A stretch of DNA of 64,000 nt, taken from NCBI GenBank assembly GCA_009869945.1, contig WIXG01000041.1, forward strand, positions 1 to 64,000. The letters are read 5' to 3'. Each line of letters opens with the position of its first letter. The stretch's first letter is position 1. The translations under genes were made by a program, and so were the position numbers. Shown here one piece after another: positions 11,387 through 21,169 of this stretch. Source of the stretch: Mesaphorura yosii. Lineage: Eukaryota > Arthropoda > Collembola > Poduromorpha > Tullbergiidae. The notes beneath the pieces are model-generated. The model had not been told where the DNA came from. It saw only the letters and a program-made list of their open reading frames with translations, and made no database searches.

Positions 11387-14300
11387 CTAAACCGTGTCTG
11401 TCATCGTCTGGAACTCGCTCAGAGCCTGAATCGGGTTTTGAGGTTTTTTCTGCGAGCCACGACGCACCTTGGCTCGGACTTCTTCTGGCTTTTCTCGACG
11501 GACGAGCGGCTTCTTCTCGGGTGCCTTCATCTTCCACACCACAATTGGCATCTGCACAAGAGTATAGAATAACAAGTTAAAATTTGTACCTCCAGCCCAT
11601 ATTTTTTGCTTTTTTTTACCACAATAGTCCCTTGGCGAGTGTACTTTGTGGAGGCCACGTATGAAGCCTTGACGGTCAATACGACGGCGTTCATCAAGTT
11701 CTTTGCCGCCTGAATTAATGATGTTGCTGAATCCAGCTGCACGCACACATTGAGACAAGAAATAGACATATAAATTCTACAGCGGGCGAATTCTTCATCT
11801 CGAAGCTTACCCCAGACACAATCAGCTCCCCGCTAATATTCTGTACGTCCGCCTTAACTTTGGACGTGATGTTCAGTTGATGGCAGTACAGTGCAATTCT
11901 CTGCAGATAAGCCAGCAGATCCTTTTTGGTACTCGATTCTGGACACTGATCAGCAATTTGACGAGCCAGCTTGTCCAACTTGGTTCCAGCCTCGGAAATT
12001 TTCTTTGCTGCGTTGATGACGTCCATTGTGGTTTTCAGTGGGCCTCGTCCACTGTAAAACATTAAAACATATTCACTTTATTGATTAATGCGAATCTTAA
12101 TACTAATTTCATTGAGCGTAGTCCTACCGAGTGAAGTCGGTCATTTCCATCATAATCATGCACATATGTTTGGCGATCACAATAATGTCGTTGCCCGTGT
12201 CGTCCCACTTGGCCACTTCCCGGTCAAACTTGAGCTTTTCCGTTCGGAAACTCTCGACCTGCTGTGCGATCCTCTCCTTGTCTTCCTCGGTCATCTTGCG
12301 CATCGCTTCGCGTGCCGTTGTGATTCCACTGATGTCTGGATATTCATCGACCATGTGTTCCCCAGTGTGGACACTCGCTTCATTGTCATATAAAATTATT
12401 TCAATTAATCAACCATGTAATTATGTAATGCATGTGAAACTCAGTTAGTCACTTATCACTTACATTTGCTTCGAGTTTCAGTGTAGTGCTCATCAAATTC
12501 GACGTCCTCCGGGTCGAGCTCGTCATCCGCCCTGTTCATCAATACAGCACGACGTATTTCACGAACCCCATCGTACACCAACCTCGAGGCGTCAATAAAC
12601 TCATTTTCATCCACATCCTTGGACGGGTTTGACGACAAGGCCTCCACAGCAGTTTCGACCCGTTGTGCGAAATTTGGCATAACTGCAGTAAGCAGCAAAG
12701 AATTAAAGTAGTAATGCGAAATAGTACAAAATACAAGTTCAGCGTAGTAAAAGTGATGCTAAGTTGTGTACCTTGGTCACGCAACACCTTCACAGCCTCC
12801 AGCACTCGCTGTGTGTAAATCCCCGGCTCGTAGTTGCCCATTTCAGCCGCGACGACATTCGACACGCGCGATGCCCTGCCGCGAATGGCTCCGGCTGTTC
12901 TGTCCAGCGAGTCAGCATCACCTTCTTGTAAGGCCAGAACGCACTTGTTCACGTCCTCGAGGATATGGTTTTCAGACACGGCGAGAAAGTCGTCGATGGT
13001 TGTGATGTCATCGACGGCCTCCGTCAAAATTCGTACTTGAATCTCCCATGCTTCGCGGAACACGTCCATGTTCTCCAGGGCCACCTAAACAAACGTATGG
13101 CAAATTCATTAAAAATTTCTGAGAATACTTGGTCTTGCTGCATAGGCGAACCTTCGACTTTGGACGCGCAGCCAGAATTCTGGCCGCGTTTATGACTTGA
13201 GGACACAAATTTTCAATCTGTGAGGCGGCGTATCGAACCATCTTAACTCCGTCTTCATTTCCCGACATGCTGCACGCCAGATTGGCGACCTCGACCAATT
13301 TACTAGCGTGCTCAGTGAATACTTGTGCGTAGTCTTCCACCTCCTTCTCGTTGCCAACCTTGGCAGCTTCGATGAGGACGAGGAGTGGCACACTCGTCTC
13401 CAGGAAGCTATCAGAGACGTGGTCCACGACAGCCTTCCGAAGCTGACGTCTGAGGTCACGCGTCTTTCGACACATGTGCTCGATGGCCCGCTCAAGATTT
13501 TCAGACCTGTCTTTCCGTCCCATCTACAAATGAAAAAATGCATTATGGTACGCTGTAGGATAAAGTGGACTTAGACTATATGATAGAATTAGAATGAGTT
13601 TGCTCATTTACGTTGGCCATGTATTCCGAAAGTAAATCTTGCAGAGCCTGTCGCACGGCGTTACACTCAGCCACGATCCGTTCTCGCCTCTCGTCCCGGG
13701 TGCAGGAGGAGTCGGCCATGAGTGCTGCACCGCTAATAATAGACTCGAGTCGCTCCTCCAAAGACGGTCGAGTGCGTACTTCATTATACGCCAGTGGCTC
13801 CATGATTATTCTCTCCTGCAGAGACCGAGAAAAATTATAAAAAAAATTGAACTTCGATTCCGTAATTAATTGCTCATGCAAGATGCACTGCACTTACATC
13901 AAAGTCGTCCAAAGCCGCCGACAGCTCGCCGGGCCCGTCATACGGATGACCTGTATTAACGCCAGACCTGCCCTGTGCAACGTCTGAAATGGTGTTGACC
14001 GCTTCACACACTTGGCGGAACACAAAGTCTCGATTGGACTTGGCAGAAGCCAGCTCTGGATGTCGGACATAGACTTTTGATGCAGTGAGAAGCATGGTGG
14101 AGTGTTTCTTGAGCAAGGCGCGGGCTGCAGCAAGATCATCTCGCAACTGAGGGTCTTTGAGTTCTTGCTGGCGTTTGGCGGCTGCCTGCATGAGCTCCGT
14201 CGCATTCCGCCCAAACGCCCGAATGCTCTCGAGCAACTCGCCTTGGCTGGACGCATTCTTCAGCTTTTCTAAGTCGTCCTCGACGACGCGCAGTGACTTG

Positions 14301-15169
14301 AGGAGGAGATGGACGTCCACCATGTCCGCCAGAATCAGGAGGCGGGTGACAGCGGAGAGCAAGTTTCTCGCAGCCCGGACCATGTTTCCTCGCTTGATCG
14401 ACGAGCAAGGATCATCTGCAAACTCCCGAGCGGCCATGCTCATAGCCTCACCTAAGCCCGAATAAAAACAGGCGCTAATTAAAATGTTGGTCGATAATTC
14501 TGCCGAACCAAGGCACTCATTACTCATAGAGCGAGACCGAAAACAAGTACAAGAAGAAAGCCCAAGCATAGTTGGTAGTAATTGTAATTAGAGCATGAAA
14601 GTGGTTAGTATTTACTGATTTTGACTGCAATACCAGTTTTTCGAACTTCGTCCACAGCAGCCAGCATCTCCTGCTTGATGTCGGGGTTCTCGAGCGCAAT
14701 CTGCTCACCACGCTCGATAAAGTTCTCAGTCGCCTTCTCGACTGCCGATACGAGGACGTGAGCACGCTTGGATCGGCCCTTTTTCTTCTTCGAGGGTCCT
14801 TTGGTGTTGACCAGCGTCGTGACCTGTGCAGAAATTATTTTGATTAATTTACCAAAACGGAGCGGAGCGGGGATGTGCTTTTATCTACCTAAGTACCCGA
14901 GTACTTGCGTGCTGGTGCGAAGGGACTGAACAACATCAGACTACAGTTAATCAAGCAAACAAAAATTATAAACCGTGCAAAATCATTAAATCATAAAATA
15001 AGGCTCACAAATCTTAAACAGGAAGTAAGTGTGTTAAATTGACGGACAAATGCCGTTTAAAAAATCGAACCTGAATGACCAGTGGCTCCAGTGTCTTCTC
15101 TACGGACATGGTCCGAATTTCCAGGTTCTTTGGATCCCATTTCAGGGTTACGTGTCCAAAGTGGTCCAT
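11387..15169 (-). CDS. Alpha-catenin, tandem copy 2
   Basis: Eleven exons, 5' to 3': 15169-15071, 14823-14634, 14451-13898, 13815-13612, 13523-13152, 13084-12772, 12682-12464, 12377-12128, 12051-11811, 11736-11620, 11551-11387. They give 907 residues. All alpha-catenin regions are intact: beta-catenin-binding N-terminus, M region with the vinculin-binding helix, and actin-binding C-terminus. The N-terminus (Met-Asp-His-Phe-Gly-His, then Trp-Asp-Pro-Lys) is closer to insect alpha-catenin than copy 1, so this may be the conventional gene. Relative to copy 1 it lacks three introns (after codons for Ser-Glu, Asn-Arg and Gln/Ala-Arg) and has one extra, between Ser-Lys and Val-Ala-Leu at 13151-13085. 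Both copies point the same way, as expected for a tandem duplication. Confidence 0.95.
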
Positions 15170-16678
15170 GTTCACCAGTTGTCTTTGACTGATTTACAGT
15201 GAAGGGAGGGACTTCCGGTTTCGCCTTCTACTTTGTACTACACTGCAGCAAACTTTTCAACTGGTCAGCTTGGCTCAAGTTAACGCTCCGTGATGCCTGA
15301 CTCCCTGATTTATTCAAAGTGTAACTTCAATGGCTAATTAACCTAAAGCTAATGCTAATTAACCGTTAACCGAATGTATGCACTACGAGACTTAAATGTC
15401 AAATTGGGCTGTCTCCCTTCGTTGTCGCACTGCACTACGCTGGCCGACAGTGCTGTGCTTTGGTGGCTGTGCAGGCAGTAGAAAGAAGCAAGCGTAAAGA
15501 AAAGCAAGGATGTTGGCCCATTGATTCTTGCGTGCTTTCACTCTCCTGACTCCTGTCCCTGCACAAATACGTACGACTACAACTACGTGAACGCAAACGG
15601 TATGAAATGTGTCTCATGCAAAAGAAATGAGGTACAATAAATTCCACCCAAAAATAGACATGAAAACTGAAACATTTGGTGTAAGAAGTAAGATGCAAGA
15701 GTGCCGAGCCACGGCAATGCACGCCGAGTCTTTATGCTGGCTTCCACCGCAAATGGCAAATGCAGCCGGTAACCAACCCTTTCCTTTTCCTTTCATGCAT
15801 TCAGCGCTCGGCTCCTAGTTGTCAGACACCGAAAATGAAAATGTACGCACCGGCATTATGCGTCAAACGAGTCAAACTATTAAACCAACTCATTGCTGTA
15901 AACCACAAAACAATCAGCAAGCAGGCGTAGGCGTAAGCTTCACGCATCATTAACCGAACCCGAGCATAATTATAATTATGCTAATTATAGAATGTACTTC
16001 TTTTGAAAGTGATGATGAGAGCAATGGGCGATGGCAGTGAAAGTCAAGCGTAAGAGCGTGAGCGAAAGGCGAAAGCATGCCAGATGTGATGAGAAGATGA
16101 GATCTGAGACCAGACAGGCAGGATTGCAAAGTGAATGCGGAGAAGGATGAGCAAAGTGTTTCCTGAGTGTTTATTTATCGACCCCACCCTCGGAATCATC
16201 ATCACATCACTCGTGATCCACAGTGCAGCAGTGTATGCGAGATGTATGCATCGCAGCAGGAAGGAAAGAAGATCATTCTCATCCCCGTGTCTATTTTGGA
16301 ACATGAAAACATGATCCTGTTTGTTCGCCCGCCTCTTCTCATGCATAAATAAAAATAAAAACATAAAGATGCAAAGAGGCTATGAGTCGGTAGCACTGGA
16401 GTCAGAAGATGAGACAACAGACAAGGTTGTGAAGCGATTGTTATTCAAATTACATCCAAATTCTTCACTTCTTGCGAATTCTGTCAGGCTAAGACTCATT
16501 TTGCGTGGGTGGTCGACTTAGCTTGCGGTTTGTTTAATTTCACATTTTCATGCAGCAGAATTTGAGACAATAATGAATGACGCGTTTGAAAACGATTAGG
16601 ACATTTAACGAAGAGTGTGAATAAAATTATGTTGTACAAAAGCACGTATGATTAATCACGCGAGGCGAGAAGTTAAAG
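15170..16678. other. Intergenic region upstream of alpha-catenin copy 2
   Basis: About 1.5 kb with no convincing coding region. It should contain the copy 2 promoter and 5' UTR near 15170-15500 and the 3' UTR of the Gly/His-rich gene near 16540-16678. Short open frames on both strands show no domain or splice support. Confidence 0.4.
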
Positions 16679-17374
16679 TCAACCACGGCCTCCGTGCCCT
16701 CCGCCGTGGCCTCCACCGTGACCTCCACCGTGGCCTCCACCGTGACCTCCACCGTGACCTCCACCGTGCCCTCCGCCGTGTCCTCCGCCGTGTCCTCCAC
16801 CGTGCCCCCCGCCATGCCCTCCACCGTGTCCTCCACCATGCCCTCCACCGTGCCCTCCGCCATGGCCGCCGCCGTGCCCTTCACCGCCATGACCTCCATG
16901 TCCATGCTCACCATGACCGTGACCTTCCCCATGGCCATGACCGTACCCATGCCCGTCAGATCCGAGAACGGCTCCGCCTCCACCGCGCCCGAAGCCGCCG
17001 CCTCGTCCTCCTCTACCACCGGGAGCTCTGTTTCTCCCTTTATACCCTTCAGTGTAGCCTGGACCTCTGAAAGGGCGATTCCCATATTGCGGACGGTTCA
17101 ACCACACCGCGCCAGGTGCTCCAAACGGTCTTCTTCTGCCCACATTGCAATTCGGGTTCCATGACGGGCAGTTCCAAGCTTGTCTCCTGAATCGGGCGTG
17201 ACCAACTTCGGGGCTGTTTGTTCCAATGGGATCCAATTCAGAAGAAGCTAATTCCGCCGGTCTCGGCTCAGTTACCGCGAAGGTTGGGACAACTGAAACT
17301 ATTTGTGCTATCAGTAGAAAGAGCACCCCCGCGACCGCTGGCGATTCGAGAAGAGCGTGCTTGAGCGAACCCAT
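16679..17374 (-). CDS. Secreted Gly/His-rich precursor with furin-like site
   Basis: The 231-residue frame starts at the ATG at 17374, chosen because a signal peptide follows directly (hydrophobic run about residues 14-33). An acidic propeptide ends in Arg-Phe-Arg-Arg (61-64), a furin-type site. Then comes Q65 with two cysteines (C69, C76), followed by Gly-Arg-Arg-Arg (79-82), a possible amidation and cleavage signal. The rest is Arg/Gly-rich (about 115-140), then His/Gly-rich, ending in about 15 Gly-Gly-Gly-His-type units. An out-of-frame ATG lies 7 bp upstream (17381), after a possible acceptor. Gly/His-rich secreted proteins include insect antimicrobial, cuticular and metal-binding types. 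Which this is cannot be told; a neuropeptide-like precursor is the alternative. Confidence 0.7.
   Translation of the reverse strand: MGSLKHALLESPAVAGVLFLLIAQIVSVVPTFAVTEPRPAELASSELDPIGTNSPEVGHARFRRQAWNCPSWNPNCNVGRRRPFGAPGAVWLNRPQYGNRPFRGPGYTEGYKGRNRAPGGRGGRGGGFGRGGGGAVLGSDGHGYGHGHGEGHGHGEHGHGGHGGEGHGGGHGGGHGGGHGGGHGGGHGGGHGGGHGGGHGGGHGGGHGGGHGGGHGGGHGGGHGGGHGGRG
16680..16880. repeat. Coding minisatellite, 12-bp period
   Basis: The 3' part of the Gly/His-rich gene consists of near-identical 12-bp units (GGAGGTCACGGT on the minus strand, with C/G and third-base changes). Each codes for Gly-Gly-His-Gly. About 15 units are visible; length polymorphism by slippage is likely. Confidence 0.85.
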
Positions 17375-18366
17375 GATCCATGATACTGAATCACAAGCAA
17401 CGTTTGGTGTATTGGGAAATAATGAGACGTGACGCAATGCTTAGTGAATAGTTTGCATGCCATTTGCTGGATGACTCGCAATTTGCATGCAAATGACTAC
17501 TATTTCTTCGAATTCAGGAATTAATGTTGATTTTGCTTTCGATACTTTCGAACCACATCGAATTGGTAACTCTCGGCTCCGCTTCACCATGATCTCGTCG
17601 CGGCGCATGACGTCCGGCTACGAACTTGGCCTGAAAACAGGGCAGGAACGCAATCAGTGCCCTGACGCCTTGGGTGACAATTTTATAAACTGCCGTCGAC
17701 CATGGTTAAGTCGATGGCAGCAAGGTTGGCACGTACTTTCAGTTAATTTAACTGCCTTTCACGAGCATCCAGGAGTCCCTTACGCAACCAACCCGGAACA
17801 TCATAACGGCTTTTTGTTTTCCACTGAATAACTGGAAAGATTTGGCCATTCTAACTGAAAACTGATGCCACCAGTAGATTCTCCTTGATTTCTTGTATCA
17901 TAATTGCATTTAAATCTGAATTTCATGATTCGTATTTAATTTAATTGTCAATTAAAACAAGTTTCAGTACCAGTAGCATACGAAAGATAACGTGAGACCT
18001 TCGCAGAAGATGCAATGCAACGCGCACGTGCTTTCCTTTTCTGCATAGATTCAAGAGAGATCCGGCGCGATCTCGATTCTCTGGCAAAAGTACGCCTTGC
18101 ATGCACTGCAAGACTTTAGAAACTTTTAAAGATATTCTGGAGTCGCTGACTGTTTGGAAACTGGAGTTGTTGGCCTTCGAAGTATAATTTATCTGTCTTC
18201 AGTTGGAAACATAAAGAGGGGCTGCAGGTGGGTTAGAAGATATTAACACTTAATTCTATTCTGATACTGCATTTGCATTTTATTTTATTCATTGGTGGCA
18301 TTATGATTTCTGATGCAAGTTCATACTCTACTTTCTGACTTCAGTTGGGGCGCAACCCCATCAAGC
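17375..18366. other. Intergenic region between divergent genes
   Basis: This separates the Gly/His-rich gene (-) and ATP23 (+) and should hold both promoters. A TATAAAA on the minus strand near 17675-17681 could serve the Gly/His-rich gene. For ATP23, a donor-like CAG|GTGGGT near 18226 and an acceptor (TGACTTCAG) ending at 18344 suggest a 5' UTR intron, which would make the ATG at 18367 the first one in the exon. Confidence 0.35.
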
Positions 18367-19705
18367 ATGTTCCGCCAGAAATTTCTACGTGAAGCGGAGG
18401 CGGAAGCAGCCCAGGCTAAAAAGGAAGAAAGTGTGGAGGATGCACTCGCGAGGCTCTCAGCGGAAGCGAAATACCAAACAGCAAAATGTGCCGGTGAAGC
18501 TGGCAAGAAGACTGACACCAAGACGAGGGGCTTTTTTGGCTTCTTCAGCTCTGGCGGTGACACAGCCACCACGTCGTCTGATGAGAAGAAAGAAGATGTG
18601 CTACTTGAGTCACTCAGAACTGAAGCGACTCCTGCCAATTCTCAGCCTAGTGGGCTCACTCAATCCGACCCATACTACGCTCAAGCCGAGAACGACAAGT
18701 CCCGGGTTCTTTACCCTGAACGTGGAGGAGACAAGTACAAATCCAGCTGGTGGGATATCATGGTGCGAGGAGAGGGTCGAGAAGAAATTGACAAGATCAA
18801 ATGCGAGCGCAACGTGTTTAAGTGCCTAAAAGGAAGTAAGTTCGGCATTTGGCAATCAGCATTCAGTAAATTTCAACTCGAAGAAGGCCCAAAATCAAAA
18901 TCGCATTCTGTTCTAACTACTCTTATCTTAATAGGTCCGTTAGTCAGGCTCCTTCTCGGTGCTATGAAGTCTTCCGGATGGTACGAAATGACTTGTTTGA
19001 ATTTAGGTTTAGTTTATTTCATGTTCTAATTGCATTGCAGTGAAGTCGACCTTCGCCGCCACATTTCCTGTGAAGTTTGTGACCGGAGTGTGACTGGAGG
19101 CTATGATCCTTTCGTTAATCAGGTAAAATGAGTCTTCGCGTCATTGCCTGCTTAGAACTGTGTCGTTGTCCCCATACGTTATATATGTGACTTTGCAGGT
19201 TGTTATTTGCCAAAACACCGCCCGCTCCGTCGGAAGGATACAGGGCGTCCTGACCCACGAATTGATTCACATGTTTGACTTTTGTCGTCACAAGTTGGAT
19301 TTAAACAACATCAAGCATTTGGCCTGCACTGAAATTCGAGCGGCAAATCTTGCTCACTGCAGTTTCCTGAGCGCTTGGACGCAGGGCACCGCCTCGCCGT
19401 TTAGTATTCGGGACCAGCATCGAGTGAGTCTACTGTTTGAATAACTCACGACATGTACACGTATACATAGCATCTAGCAAGTTGACTTACAAACTGCCTT
19501 GGCTTTGCAGAACTGCGTGAAAGAAAGAGCATTCTTATCAGTTAAGTCAGTTCGCAACGTTTCCGACGAGGAGGCCTTAAGCGCTGTCGAGTCCGTGTTC
19601 GAAAAGTGCTACAACGACTTGGAGCCGATTGGCCGCCGGATCCGGCGCAACTCGGACGACATTGAAAAGGCCTATCTTCAGCGCCAAAATATGGGATACT
19701 TTTGA
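18367..19705 (+). CDS. ATP23: Mitochondrial inner membrane protease ATP23 homolog
   Basis: Exons are 18367-18835, 18935-18980, 19041-19122, 19199-19423 and 19511-19705, giving 338 residues. From about residue 150 the protein matches the ATP23/XRCC6BP1 metallopeptidase family along its length. The zinc site is His-Glu-Leu-Ile-His (H219, E220, H223). The flanking Cys-Arg-His, the conserved stretch around Glu-Ile-Arg-Ala-Ala-Asn, and Ala-Ser-Pro-Phe-Ser are present, as is the C-terminal Gly-Arg-Arg-Ile-Arg-Arg. In yeast, ATP23 processes Atp6 and acts in ATP synthase assembly in the intermembrane space. The first 150 residues are an unusual extension: an Ala/Glu-rich helix, then a Phe-Phe-Gly-Phe-Phe segment and a Ser/Thr/Glu linker. 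The human protein is about 246 residues, so this one is about 90 longer. The extension lies in the same exon as the start of the conserved part. Confidence 0.93.
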
Positions 19706-19798
19706 TTTGACGTGCTGTTGTCTCGTTTCTCGTACCCCGTGAAAAACAATGCCACATAGTTGAAGGCAATACAAACCTGATTTATATCGATGTTATCG

Positions 19799-19804
19799 AT
19801 TAAA
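19799..19804 (+). terminator. Candidate polyadenylation signal ATTAAA, ATP23
   Basis: The common variant ATTAAA lies 94 bp after the ATP23 stop codon. The rest of 19706-20202, between this gene and the convergent SKP1-like gene, shows only AT-rich UTR-like sequence. Confidence 0.4.
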
Positions 19805-20202
19805 CGTAGTACATTAGTACATTCTGTAAATTCGTTGAACAAATCATTAATACACTCGTGCATTACATTACACTATATTATATATTAAAATTATAGCCGA
19901 AGATTAGGCTTACCAGTTCCTTCTTCTTAGTGCTTAGTTTCAAGCCACGGATTTACGTAATGTAGCGCAACTTGAATTGATCTAGACTTAATTCTTAACA
20001 ATGGAAATGGAAGAATTGTGTTGTGATGCCAAGAGTTGGATAGGACGTTACTTTCCTGCATGATTAAATAGATTAAAATAGGCTGGTAATGGTTTGCAGC
20101 TTCTGCTGCTGCCACTGAGAGAATAGCACCAAAGAACTCAAAGAAGTAGTTCACTGCGTGGGCGGCGTCGGGTTAAACGATGTCAGGTCGAGGAAGTCTA
20201 CG

Positions 20203-21169
20203 TCATCGAATCAGCCTGCGCGTGTAGTAGTACAGACAGTAGCGACAGCGGCAGGACGATTGTGGCTCGAACCAGGTGCGGTACTGTTTCGGCGAGGACT
20301 TGTCCTTCTCCTCATTTTTCTTCTCCCCCGCGTTGCCGTTCGCGCTCGCGCTCCGACTCAATGTCTCCGTCTTGTGATTCTCAGCCCCTTTCTTCCCGTT
20401 CGTCAGCGCCAGTCGTTTGATGCCCTCGATTCCCCGGAGCTCCTCCCCCTCCGACCCGTCGCCGCCCATTTCCCCAAACAACAACTCGTTCTCTCGACGG
20501 ATTTCCTCCTCCTCCTCCGGCGTGAAGTCGGACACCAGGCCGAATTCACTGCGCACTTGCTCGGCCGTCTTGCCTGAAATCATTTTGGCAATCTCCTTGC
20601 AAGCCAACTGCAACAGACCTTCTATTTCCAAGTCCTTCGCGGCCTGTACATGCAAAATCAATTGTAGCATGTTAACTTGGTAAGCCCGGTACATTTTGTT
20701 TAAGAAGATGAAGCGAATAATGTTGGGTGTACCAGAGACAGCTTGAAAATGTCATCCCGACTCAGCTCGGAGACGAATTGGTCATCCCAAGGCGTAAATT
20801 GAACGACTTGTTCTCCATTCACTTTGTAAATACAACCACCCTACATCAGATACAATATCAAATAATTCAGTTATTACAATCTGCCATCTAAAAACACTCC
20901 ATCAGCTAATATTGCAATTCTTCGCTTACCTTATGGTGTCTGGCCCAGCGAATGATCAGCGAGAGTGTATCTCCGGTGATTTCCTCGAGCTCAAATGTCT
21001 TGTCCCACGACCTCTGACCGCCGCCACCCCTGCCGCTTCTAGCAATGTCCTTCAACCTTTTGCCCAACACACGCGATACTCTGACCACACTCGGCGGCAC
21101 AAAAATCTTCTGGCCATCGCTGGAGATGAGGGCGATCTCACGGCCTGTTGCCGGAACACTTGGAGCCAT
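20203..21169 (-). CDS. Divergent SKP1-like protein with C-terminal extension
   Basis: Exons are 21169-20930, 20840-20733 and 20643-20203, giving 262 residues. The order is that of SKP1: an N-terminal BTB/POZ-like half (residues about 10-80, starting Ser-Ser-Asp-Gly-Gln, ending in a Trp-Ala-Arg-His-His-Lys helix), a Trp-Asp-Asp-Gln-Phe linker (SKP1 has Trp-Asp-x-x-Phe), then the C-terminal helices. Those carry Ile-x-Gly-Leu-Leu, Met-Ile-x-Gly-Lys-Thr and the Asp-Phe-Thr-Pro-Glu-Glu-Glu motif. SKP1 joins F-box proteins to CUL1 in SCF ubiquitin ligases. The N-terminal half is much diverged, with an Arg/Gly insertion near residues 45-52. A tail of about 85 residues (Glu/Lys/Ser-rich, ending in a Cys/Tyr/Arg cluster) follows the point where SKP1 normally ends. 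This is a paralog, not the canonical SKP1, or the end of the last exon is mis-modelled. Confidence 0.8.

Noticed and set aside
16648..17164. Arg/His/Leu-rich and Ser/Thr/Val-rich frames antisense to the Gly/His-rich gene
   Set aside because: They mirror the 12-bp coding repeat; only the minus frame has a signal peptide and processing sites.
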